Shown in pieces: positions 20,520 to 30,069 of a stretch of DNA of 64,000 nucleotides. The translations under genes were made by a program, and so were the position numbers. The stretch is from Diospyros lotus. Lineage: Eukaryota > Streptophyta > Magnoliopsida > Ericales > Ebenaceae. The DNA is taken from the NCBI RefSeq assembly GCF_014633365.1, contig NC_068344.1, positions 20,723,669 through 20,787,668 of the forward strand, written 5' to 3'. Position 1 is the stretch's first letter. Each line of letters opens with the position of its first letter. Under the pieces are notes generated by a model, which saw nothing but the letters and a program-made list of their open reading frames with translations, had not been told where the DNA came from and made no database searches.

Positions 20520-20999
20520 TTTTGATAATGATTAAACTCTTTTGAAAAATCAATATAACTCCCCCTTAATCTTGTACGGGAGATAGGAAACAAACCTTAG
20601 GTGTGTCATGTCCTCTTTCGGCTTTGCTTGAGATATCACAAACAAATTTTGTTGTTACCAACAATTAGTGCTTCAAGACTTGTTAAAAAAAACAAAATGA
20701 TTTGTTTGATACCAAGTGATGGCTAAACACAAACGTACTTGATGCCCATTTGTAGATTAGCCAATATCCATAAGAATACATTGCATACATTTTCTCCCCA
20801 TTTTTATTATAAGCAAAAAAATATGATAATCAAGTTAAAATGCTATTTTCTCCCCCTTTAAGAGATATTATAACATTCATGAAAGCAAGCAAGATACCAA
20901 ATGTAAGCAAATAGGGATTCAATACCAAAACATCCAATAGGTAATACACGCAAAAGTATCCAAAACAGCAATACATAGAGTCAATCAAAATGCACTCAA
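20520..20999 (-). other. Non-coding 3' region between the extra ORF and the polypurine tract
   Basis: About 0.5 kb without coding frames in element orientation. It contains several further C-rich (minus G-rich) runs (CTCCCCCTTAATC near 20,552, TCTCCCCATTTTTATTA near 20,792, TCTCCCCCTTTAAG near 20,849). These read as extra polypurine-tract-like motifs, which are a reported habit of Sireviruses. Confidence 0.5.
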
Positions 21000-21000
21000 T

Positions 21001-22229
21001 CTATCTAGAAGTCTACTTGGTCGAGGAATCCAATGAGTCCTCCTTGGTGTTGACTAGTTCTTCTAGATTGCTTATTTCATCTCTAAGGCTGTCAAGGTGC
21101 TCCTTCATTTGCTAATGATTTTTGTCGACCTTGTCATTTAGAGATTGCAACTGAGTCGAGAAAGAAGCTTGTAAAGCCAAGGCTTCGTCAAATCTCCGAG
21201 TCATGGAGGCAAAGCCTTCAACCATGGTGGTCTGAAGCGATGCTAACATATCAGGCGTGACTCGAGTGGATGGCCCAGCTTCAGAGACGACTGGAGTAGA
21301 AGCGTATTCGTCTTCTTTTTCTTCTTCTTTCTTAGCTTCTGAGTCCTTTTCATACCTATAGCGTTGAGACGATGGACTACTTTAGTGTATTTGTGATGGA
21401 TTTCATAAAAAACGTATCCCATTTTGTGAAAGGATGTGTGATTAAAGATAGGAATTTGTTTTGCGGGTTGAATAGATAAGGATGTGAGGTGAGGAAATTT
21501 GGTTTGAAGAAATGCGGTGATAAGACATCCATAGGGAAGAGATTTTTTGGAGTGGGCATGGGCATTGACCATTTTGGCACATATAATAGAAGGAAGATTG
21601 ATTTCCTTCTTATCGATAATTTTCTCTAAATACCATTGGTCTTCAGGGTAGAGCATTGCAAAATTTCCTTGACGAGGGTTTAAAACTTGACAAATGATGA
21701 GATGGAGAATGCGAATATCAACTTATAAGTTTTTTAAGGTTTTAAATTGTTTAGGAAGATTGGGATTGTTAAAAATAATTCGATAAAATTTTAACGCATC
21801 AAAATTGTAAGGAGTATATATTTCTCCTTTGTTTGGAATTTCAAGGAAATCAGCTAGGGTTTGAGGATTGTTTTCAAATTCAATGTTTTGAATAAAAGTT
21901 TTGAAACAATTGGGGTATTCATGCCCATCAAATAAATTGTAAGCATTTGAATAAAATATACAAACATAGTCGGAAAAGACATCAGTTTTGAGTTCTAGGA
22001 GAGGGAGCCATTTTTTATCACGTAAGGGTGCAAGGAATGAAAAATTTGCTTCGCCTAGAAGTTCTAAATCGAAAATAAGACCGAGGTTTACCATAAGTGT
22101 TTTGAATGATGAGTTATAAGTATTAAGGGCTTGAGTGGAAGAGAAGTTGTTGTTGAACTCTTGGGGAGGCGGAGACGGTGAATGTTGGATGCGTTGACTT
22201 TTGCCAGCGGATCTCTTTGTCCTCACCAT
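21001..22229 (-). pseudogene. Envelope-position ORF with PF20167-like (plant transposon protein) domain
   Basis: The frame opens at the ATG at 22,229 (MVRTKRSAGKSQ), with a Ser/Pro-rich start. A region follows that resembles the 'putative plant transposon protein' family: DKKWLPLLELKTDV, then FLEIPNKGEIY, and, beyond a stop near 21,723, HLIICQVLNPRQGNF and KKSLPYGCLITAF. After a frame change near 21,370 there is a Lys/Glu-rich acidic linker. A coiled-coil-like end follows (ASFSTQLQSLNDKVD and LDSLRDEISNLEEL), with one more stop near 21,115. Position after pol and a C-terminal coiled coil match the envelope-like gene described for Sireviruses. No clear transmembrane helix was seen. One stop, one frameshift and one further stop make this copy inactive. 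Family assignment is from memory of consensus phrases. Confidence 0.65.
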
Positions 22230-22365
22230 GATTGATTTGAGAGATAAGGAGGAGAGATTGAGAGAGATTTCGAGTGGGTGAGAAAATAAGAGAGGTTTCG
22301 AAGGCTAGGGTTTCGAAACAAAAAAGAGATTTTGGAAAAAAAATGAACAGTTGAAACGTATCGGG

Positions 22366-22376
22366 TATTTATAATC
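22366..22376 (-). promoter_or_regulatory. Internal TATA box upstream of the envelope-position ORF
   Basis: The minus strand reads GGATTATAAATACCC about 140 bases before the ATG at 22,229. Upstream of it (22,385-22,490) lie five GTTTCGAAAC-type motifs identical to those upstream of the LTR TATA. This suggests the ORF has its own promoter built on LTR-type regulatory sequence. It is an inference from layout only. Confidence 0.5.
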
Positions 22377-22540
22377 CTGACTTTATGTTTCGAAACATGT
22401 ATACATATGTTTCGAAACATAATTTTATGAAGTTTCAAAACTTGATATTCTCGGATAGGGGATGTTTCGAAATATGATGGTAATGTTTCAAAACCTCTGC
22501 TGACAAAAACACATAGACTCAGATTTTGATAGAGATTTAA

Positions 22541-22662
22541 CTAGACTTTGATTTCCAACAAACTTAGACATGATCTAAAGTGTTCAAACTTTTTTCTATC
22601 CAATGGTTTGGTCAAGATATCAGCTACTTGATTATTTGTATCAACGAATTCCAAGGAGAATT
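22541..22662 (-). pseudogene. C-terminal end of copia pol (RNase H tail)
   Basis: About 40 codons in one open frame, reading LEFVDTNNQVADILTKPLD then KKFEHFRSCLSLLE and a stop at 22,541. The (V/I)ADI(L/F)TKPL phrase closes RNase H in plant copia proteins. It directly abuts LTR sequence at 22,663, so everything from the 5' LTR to this point has been deleted. Confidence 0.85.
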
Positions 22663-23504
22663 TTGGCTAATTATAACCGTTAGAGTAGGTGCTTCTTGTC
22701 TTCAAAGACTTGATATATATATATCAACAAATAGAATTTTGGCTAATTATAATCATTAGAGACAAGATGTTAAAGTAGGTTTTGAAACACACTTTTTAAG
22801 TTTCGAAACAACACACTTTTACACAAAGATTTTGAAACATACATCATATGTTTCGAAACATTTAGCCTTTACAGCTGATTATGTAGTTAGAGACAGAATG
22901 AGTAAGAGACAATTGCTTTTAAAACAAAATGATTTTGTTTTATTCTCCACTTACAAAGTATTTGAAATTAAAACATTAGGGTATGGAGATTAAATCAAAA
23001 GGTGACTTTTAAAATAGCTTTTGAATTAAAATGCAAAAGTATGTCAATTTTTCAAATATTCTGCTGACAGAGTCAGATGTTTCAAAACATGCTATGAAGG
23101 TTTCGAAACATACTTCAAAAACATATTTCAAAACATGTGCAACACAATTTTTAAATGCTCTGCTGACAGAAATGACAAAAGTTTCGAAACATACTATATA
23201 GGTTTTAAAACATATGCTTAGATTTAAAATAGGTTTCGAAATATAGTATATAAACTTAGAAAACATTGAAACCTTAACAAAATACATTTCGAAACATATA
23301 TAGAAACATGGAAACTTAGTTTCGAAACATGATGCATGAATTTTGGATTTTTCAAACATTTGAACACGCCAAAACACTAATCATGCTTGTTTCGAAATAT
23401 GAAAAACTTATTTGGAAATATGAGATTCTCATAAAGATTTTTCATTCTAAGATTAGTTTTTCATCAAACATATTTTCTCATATATCAAAAAATATTATAC
23501 AACA
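22663..23504 (-). repeat. Partial 5' LTR of the Sirevirus-like element
   Basis: Matches the U3 half of the left LTR, including the GTTTCGAAAC array (22,775-23,395) and the TATA-type run near 22,713. At its inner edge a 28-bp fragment (GAATTTTGGCTAATTATAACC..., 22,661-22,688) is duplicated out of order, marking a rearrangement junction with the pol fragment. Confidence 0.8.
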
Positions 23505-23739
23505 GTTATATCCTAGCAAGTAGACCGCTAGGCCTTGCCTTGACTTCTCTCTTTTGTCGTGTCGTCTACCATCTTTGGGATCAGACAAAGACAGGGGTCA
23601 GTTCGGCATGGGCGGACCTCGACTCATCTCGATCCAAGCTGTGCTCCATGTATCAAATAAACGCAGTTAGTTTGCCCCCAAGCGCTCGAGTCTATCCCGA
23701 TGGGCAGATCTTAAGGCCTTGCCTCGTCCAAACAATGCC
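23505..23739 (+). repeat. Continuation of Tat tandem array A after the Sirevirus-like insertion
   Basis: The split unit resumes with CCTAGCAAGTAGACCGCTAGG, and a further unit begins at 23,620 (ACTCATCTCGATCC...). The array then changes abruptly to the shorter array B near 23,740. Confidence 0.75.
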
Positions 23740-24310
23740 TTGTAACAAACAAGCACCGAAAGACCTTAAGTCTTCTCGGTCTCACCCCTACCGTGCTTTG
23801 GATCAATTAGGCACTAACGGATCTCAAGTAACCTTGGTCCCATTCTAATCAAGCCTTGTATTTAACAGGGTTTGGCAGACCTCAAGTCACCTTGGTCTCG
23901 CCCCAACCATGCCTTGTATCAAACAGGCACCAACGGACCTTGAGTAACCTTAGTCTTATTCTAATCAAGCCTAGTATCAAACAGGTTTCGTAGACCTCGA
24001 GTTACCTTAGTCTCGCCCCTACCGTGCTTTAGATTAAACAGGCACCAACGAACCTTGAGTAACCTCGATCCCATTCTAATCAAGCTTTGTATCAAATAGG
24101 CTTCGGTAAACCTCGAGTCATCTTGGTCTCGCCCCTACCATGCTTTGTATCAAACAGGCGTCAATGGACCTCATATAACCTCAGTCCCATTCTAATCATG
24201 TTTTGTACCAAACAAGCACAAACAGACCTCAAGTAACCTTAGTCCCATTCTAATTACGCTTTGTATCAAACATGCACCCACAAATCTAGAGTTATCTCGA
24301 TCTTATCCAA
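23740..24310 (+). repeat. Tat 3'-UTR tandem array B: ~58-bp monomers in dimeric order
   Basis: Repeat starts GACCT(C/T)(G/A)AGT(C/A)ACCT fall at about 23,761, 23,820, 23,878, 23,936, 23,993, 24,050, 24,109, 24,170 and 24,228. Two monomer types alternate, one with GTCTCGCCCC(T/A)ACC and one with TCCCATTCTAATCAAGC, so the larger unit is about 116 bp. The repeats stay in register for about nine monomers. This is the second repeat type in the same 3' untranslated region. Confidence 0.8.
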
Positions 24311-24431
24311 ACTTGTGCTTTGTTTGGTACAGGTATTAGACAAACTTGAGCCACCTCGGTCCAGACAAGCCATTCCTCAAATCGTGCAGGTCCAGCGATC
24401 TCAGTGATTAGTGGCCAATATTTTAAAATTT

Positions 24432-26045
24432 TGTTATAATTATACCCCTATTTTAATCTTAAAATTGGGCTTAATTGAATATTTTGTGATTATATGCAAA
24501 TTTATACGAAAAATGAAGATTAAATCAATATCAAGGCATATTCAAAGATTTAAAATAATAATAAATAAATAAATATAATATATAATATATTATAATACAT
24601 ATATATATATATATTACACCCCATGCGTGCATATCATATAATCATGCATAATATATAATATATTAATATCACATATGTTCATGCTTGAAGTAGGGCTTAC
24701 TTGGAGGATAAAATCATTAAAATTGCAATAGAAAGCAATTGAAGCCCAGTCACTGCCCAACTAAAGCTAAGCCTAAGTCCAGCCACTGATCAATTGAAGA
24801 TGCAGCCATGCCCAGCAATTGAAGGCCCAACAAGTAGCAGCCCATTTGAAGAATTAAAAGGCCCAGCAGCTGGAGTCTCTCGGAACAGCAGGCGCGGCAG
24901 CTCCAGAAATGCGGTGCCTAAGGCTGTAATTCCATTCACTTCAAGGGACAATTTTATAGTGTTGTATATATATATATATAAACACGACAATTTTATAGTT
25001 TGTTATGTACATACAGTAGAGGGTTTTTAATTAATGCAGAGTGATATTAGTTTTAATCTTTCAGTCTTTAAGAATATTATTGTGTTTTTGTTTCAGTTAT
25101 TAATTGTTGTATTAAGGTTACCGTTCTTATTTTTAATTCTGTCGCTGCTTACATTCTAATAAAAATTTTGGTATTAGAGTTATGTTTACGCTTTACATTC
25201 TGTTTTATTATTATATCTGATGTTTTTATTTTCTGTTACCCATTGCATGTTATTATTAATTACTGTTAATGCTTTATCATTTTAAATTACCGTAATTAAT
25301 TTATGTTCTTTAATTTCTGTAATTTAATTTCTTGTTATTTAATTTTTGTTAATTAATTTTTAAATGGAGGCGTGTGGTTAAGTAAGTCTTGGGCTGAGAC
25401 AAGGACAGTGTCTGATGCCATGAATAACTCGAGCAAGCCTAACTCCATTGCTTAGATTTTGAAATTAGATAAAGAATTTTTGCCAAAACATTTAAATTTG
25501 AATTGGAATATATGGCTAACTCGGAGCTCTAATGCCAAGTATCTGAGTTGCCCAAATTGGAAATACCATGTCATACCATACCCAAGTCTAAGTGTAATAT
25601 ATTTGCATTTTAATTTATGATAGTTGCTTAAGTTAGATCTTCTCATGCCATGTATGGAAGATGCTTGAAATAGAACCATCATTATTCCAAAACGTAATTA
25701 ATAGAAAAATTCTATAATTTAATTTTCAAATTTGATGATAATATAATTTTATGCTTGCTTGGGGAATGAATGGATCGACACTGAAATTGTCTTGTCCCAA
25801 GATGTTTAATTTTCAGTGTTACTTCATTATCTCAATTTTCTCTATATACATCACACTATATTATAATTTATTTTTATACACCGTCTTTATTTTCTTTTAA
25901 TAATTGACTTCCCTGTGAATTCGACCTAGACTTATCAGTTTTAAATTCTGTATTACATAAATCTCATATGTTGGCGAGTATGACCCCCTTGTGCGTGTGT
26001 CTTTAAGATAATTAATTTTATGCAAGGGTAGGAGTCGAACACTCA
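24432..26045 (+). repeat. LTR-like block, same family as 6,316-7,440
   Basis: It starts near TGTTATAATTATACCCC. It shares with the minus-strand block at 6.3-7.4 kb an ordered set of phrases: GACAAGGACAGTGTC-GATGCC, CATGCCATGTATGGA, ACTGAAATTGTCTTG(T)CCCAAGA, TTGGCGAGTAT, and a final GCAAGGGTAGGAGTC. A GC-richer part at 24,720-24,930 and a TA run at 24,963-24,980 lie inside. No coding region or second LTR was recognised. The boundaries are approximate. Confidence 0.45.
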
Positions 26046-26059
26046 ACTCACCCGACACT

Positions 26060-27270
26060 TATGCTAACCAAGACATTCGAACAAATACTATAAAGCAAAG
26101 AAAGAACAGAAGTTACAAGGTACTTGAAAAATTTCTCATTTTATTACTTCATTTCATTACAAGGTTTACATCTTGATAATCAACCTACAACACTACGAAG
26201 GTACAACCAAGTAAAATAGCCACTATCACTACAAAACTAGCCCTATACCTTATGATAATCAACCTATAACACAACAAGTCCAACGTAGCTGTAGAACATG
26301 CTCCATCCATGCCATCGGTAGAGCTTTTCACAGCATATCAGGGCAAGCGAGTACCCCAGCAGGAAACCTTACCATGCATGAATGTTGGGAAGGCCCAACA
26401 TGGTGATCAAGATTTTCCAACAAGCTCAGCCCCTCGCAGCACCCCACGTTTTGTATCTCCGTTGGGGATGCCAAGGGGGATCAAAACAACTGGAAATCTT
26501 CTTGGTTGTGCTTCGATTGAGAGAACTACCTGAAGATCTCATAATGATGCAGATCTACAAGAAGGAAGAAAGACAAGAGTGGTAGGGTGTGTTCTAAGAA
26601 ATGCAACCACCCGTCCTGATATCATTCTCCCCAAAAGTCGTCGATCACTACAGGAAGCTGAGGGGGCGATAGAGGTGAACTAGAAGAGGGCCTAAGCCAC
26701 CCATTATAGTATCACTCTCGCTCAAAACCACCCAATCTAGTATCACCCTTGCCCAAGCACGCTTAACTCCGGCCATGGGTACATCAACTAACTTCACAAC
26801 ACCATCGCCAGAGGCATTGTCGTTAGTGGGTAGGGCCCTAATTCGAATTAACATTTTCATCCCTCAAACTGTAAGGCTTCCTAGAAAACAAAAAATAGCC
26901 AAAGACAACTACAAGATGTATAGAACAAAGGCGGGATCCCCCCCCCCCCCCATTTTTATAGGCATTGTGGGGAGCATTTGACGGCCGAATTTCACCCACC
27001 TCCACATACGATCCCGGCACATGTCCCAACATTAATACCCTATACCTGGCAACCGAAAAGCCGCCATTACAATAGGGTCATTTACCTAAGCAGTTAATAT
27101 CTTAGCCTAGGGAAGTGATGCACTCGAGTGGGAAAACGCTCCTTCATCTTCGTGAACGCGCCCCCTAGGAAAATGACACACCCCACTTTTGAAAATGTCG
27201 TTTTGTCTTCTTAAGTACACATTTCAAACTCCGTGTTGCACGTACATTCCAAACACAACACTCAAATGGC
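26060..27270 (-). repeat. Probable minus-strand LTR or transcribed relic
   Basis: On the minus strand a TATA box (CTATAAAAAT near 26,950-26,960, just before a C12 run on the plus strand) is followed about 0.8 kb later by AATAAAATGAG near 26,140, a plausible polyadenylation signal. The sequence between is moderately GC-rich, with no long frame. A promoter at one side and a poly-A signal at the other suits an LTR or a short non-coding transcription unit. No terminal repeats or target duplication were identified. Confidence 0.35.
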
Positions 27271-27274
27271 CACC

Positions 27275-27780
27275 CACTACAAAAAATGTGATGATTAGCT
27301 ACAAATTCATAAGTGAAATAAAATTTCGTCACCAATACTTTATCATTAGTGATGAAACATTGCTTTCGTCGCCAATCACATAATCATTTAGATGTTTAGT
27401 GATGAATGTTAAGCTTTGGTCATTAATGCTCTAAAATATTATGATGACATCAAATTATTTCCTTTGACTACAACATCCATGATACATTAGTGACAAATGT
27501 TTTTGTCAGTAATGGTATTAAAAAATAGCGACAAATAATTTGGTCACTAATTCAAGAGAAAAAGTATGGACATATTACTCCAAAATTATTGACTTATCAA
27601 TGACAAAACAGTTATGTCACTAATGGTGTTAACAATTAACAACCAACTTTTTCGTTTCTATTTTAAGGATATAAACTAATGCTAAAAATAGTAACTTATT
27701 AGTGACGAAATAATTTTATAGTCAATAGATAATACAATTAGTGACAAATCCAAAATCTTCTTACTCTTATGAACTAGAGT
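27275..27780 (+). mobile_element. CACTA-like terminus with GTGA(C/T)(A/G)AA subterminal repeats
   Basis: CACTACAAAAAATG at 27,275 is a CACTA-type end. It is followed by many short repeats such as TTAGTGA(C/T)(G/A)AA and its complement TTCGTC(A/G)C(C/T)AAT up to about 27,750. No transposase and no opposite terminus were found. Confidence 0.55.
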
Positions 27781-28159
27781 TACATCGCCCAGTTAACCAA
27801 CAAATAGATATCATCACAATTTACTCCATCTTTCCAGCAACACCCTTAATTCCTAAATAAGATGAATAGAGAACACATATTTCAAAATACATGATGGAAA
27901 ATTACATATTTCAGTTTATGGGCCACTTTGGCAGTTACCACTCACTTTAATCCATAATTCAACAGTCGGGATAACAAAATTCATGCCCATAAGAGAATCT
28001 TATAAGCCAAACAATTAAATGAAACTACTAATATTAATTATCTCAAATTCTAAAAAAAATATTTATTTATTTATTTACTTATTTTTATTGGGAAAACCTA
28101 TTATGGATCGCGAATCTGGATCGGATTGACCCTATTCAAACCGCTAGATTGGCTTGATA
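27781..28159. other. AT-rich spacer, nothing recognised
   Basis: Mixed AT-rich sequence with a TTTA run near 28,062-28,085. No coding or terminal repeat signals were found. Confidence 0.4.
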
Positions 28160-28600
28160 AAGGATCAGGAAATTGGCTCCTTATTGGATTGGGCAATGGG
28201 TCGACCCAACACTAAAATGGATCAAAAGCCATCTTCTTCAAGCTTTAGTTAGGGTTTCTTTTTGCCCCCTTACGCCGTTGCTATCTTACCTCTGTGCCTT
28301 GGCTATGCCGCCACCGATCAACAACTCACATCAACAACTCACCGATCAAAGGACGACAACTCGTTGATCATAATAGCCATGGAAGCACACAAGAATCCCT
28401 ATGGCCATCGCGAGCAACCGTGAATGTTTGACTGCGATACCACTGCCATGGTGATGATGAACGACGCCATGGCTGATAACGTGCCTCAATCAGCAACAAT
28501 GAACGTCATCAATGATGAACGATGACAATGGTGACCCATGATGACTCATGATAATGTACAAAGTCACATCCACATTGGCTGAGTGATTGTGGCATTGTCA
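28160..28600 (+). other. Gene-fragment-like segment of unknown origin
   Basis: A GC-richer patch includes TTAGGGTTTCTTTTTGCCCCC and GCCGTTGC followed by CTATGCCGCCACCGATCAAC. It looks like the start of a plant transcript. CACTA elements often capture such fragments, and a CACTA end lies 0.9 kb upstream. Frames are short and carry no domain. I cannot name a source gene. Confidence 0.25.
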
Positions 28601-29049
28601 CATGGTTTGTCTTTTGAAAAAAAAATCATATTTTTTCTTTTGAATTTAACATGAAAAATCTATCATTGGCATGAATTTCAAATTTGATTTATTAAATATT
28701 TAATTTTTATAATTTACACTTATTGATTATTTATCTTTGTTTAAAATAATGCATGATGAGTCTTCACCCCTTTTCCAAACCAACTAAATCGATCATTCCT
28801 TCTGCATTTCTCTTCACCTTTGGTTGTCTTCTTTGCTCTAATCTCCCGTTTCATGTCGACCCAAATAGAAGAACTGAGTTTGTTGTCACTGACATCGTCT
28901 TGATCGATTATTTTCTTAGAAATAGAAAAATTCATAAAAAAATTCTAGAAAAACTCTACTTCCTTCTTCATCCATTATCATTGAAAATATTAGATTAAAA
29001 ATAAGTATTAAAATAACATTTTTTTATTTATATTAATTTTCTCTATTTT
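28601..29049. other. AT-rich spacer, no gene supported
   Basis: The overlapping frames at 28,741-28,998 on both strands have no recognisable motif and are probably chance. Confidence 0.4.
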
Positions 29050-29998
29050 TGGAGAGTACCAAGAGTCCAAGACTACAAAGTGATAAGACTTGTCTCTCCA
29101 ATTGTATGGATAAGTCACATACCAAGAGTCCAAGACTGGAAAGGGATTTTCAGAAGGCCCCAGACGTCCAAAAAGAAGGAAAGTTGGCCCTCCGTGGAAG
29201 CCACCTTAAATTTCTTGTAGGAGTTGTCGAAAGCCTTCAACATTTTCTTCATGGGGACATCGCGTAAAGAAACCTAGCTACCATTTCCTACTCCTTTCCA
29301 TTGGAAAAAGTGAAGGAACAATGCCCAACTCGGTTCACGGCTAAGAAAGCCGCATAGTACCTCGAACACCCTTATGAAACCCCAACTGTTGGGATGCAGT
29401 TGGGTGGGGACAACGTTTAAGAACTTTAGGACCAAGCTCTGGAATTCAGTCAATGGGAGCCACACCCTGAGACGAGAGAAAAGCGTCTTGTACCTAAAGA
29501 TGAACCCAGCATCGGGAGCCTGACCTAGCTCCATGTAGACATGATCCTCCGCCAGGCATGGCTGGCATACAAAAAACCCCTCCCCATCGGTGGTTCTAGA
29601 AAGAGAGATCTGCTCCCTCATAGTGTTCACACGCTCAAATGTGGTGTACATCGAAGCGACCTTGGCCACATCCTCACTCAGCCAATCATATGAAGTTGAA
29701 GGCGGTCCAGCCATGGATAACACACCTACAAGGTCCCAGAAAAAGAGAAGAAGTTAGCACCCAGAACCCTGTAACCTGGATCGCCTCCCTAAACCTAATA
29801 GGGGGAGTCATAAGCTTAAACCCTTGCCCAAGGGCCAAACCCCCCGGACTCACCCAAAGCCGTTCTCCTAGACCTTTTCGCGACAACCAAATGATGATGA
29901 AAAATAAAAAAAATGAGCATAAGGATATGGCCATTACCTATATACGAAAAGTTTACAAAAGATAAAGGAGACCAAACACTGCAAGCGATCAGGAGCAA
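29050..29998 (-). pseudogene. gag-like PF04195-type ('putative gypsy type transposon') relic
   Basis: Read leftward, a start-like part near 29,880 reads AKRSRRTALGESGG. The 29,274-29,723 frame then contains QPCLAEDHVYMELGQAPDAG and, 40 residues later, TQLHPNSWGFIRVFEVLCGF, the central signature of the PF04195 family carried by plant Ty3/gypsy (Tat-type) elements. After a stop at 29,274 the same protein continues in another frame to about 29,120 with FKVASTEGQLSFF-type residues. No zinc knuckle or pol follows. The upstream part is cut by the solo LTR beginning at 30,070. Confidence 0.65.
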
Positions 29999-30069
29999 AT
30001 ATCTTTAGGTAGCAAAATCTAGATAAATTTGAAAGACGGATGGAAAAGTACGAGCAAGCAAGTAAAACG

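Larger units (their letters stand above)
18912..23504 (-). mobile_element. Sirevirus-like Ty1/copia element, internally deleted, with extra 3' ORF
   Basis: The ends read TGTTAGTTCC and ATACAACA, with near-identical flanks GTTCT (18,907-18,911) and GTTAT (23,505-23,509) as a 5-bp duplication. It splits one 181-bp Tat repeat unit, which rejoins on removal. Minus-strand order is: partial 5' LTR (23,504-22,663), the last ~40 codons of copia pol (22,662-22,541), a promoter-like spacer, a large ORF (22,229-about 21,000), non-coding sequence, polypurine tract (near 20,510) and full 3' LTR (20,504-18,912). gag, protease, integrase and most of RT are deleted. The pol-then-ORF order is that of Sireviruses with an envelope-like third gene. 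Confidence 0.75.

Noticed and set aside
22223..22438. Minus-strand frame upstream of the envelope-position ORF
   Set aside because: It overlaps the promoter-like spacer with GTTTCGAAAC motifs and has no domain.
23009..23377. 122-codon minus-strand frame rich in Phe, Cys and Lys
   Set aside because: It is built from repeated GTTTCGAAAC words inside the LTR; the pattern of repeated CFET-like residues reflects the motif, not a protein.
26010..26045. GGGTAGGAGTCGAACACTC as part of a tRNA gene
   Set aside because: It has a B-box-like look only; no acceptor stem or anticodon arm could be folded, and it belongs to the LTR-like block.
28753..28998. Possible small gene with frames on both strands
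   Set aside because: The two strands are equally open, there is no domain, and the setting is AT-rich spacer.
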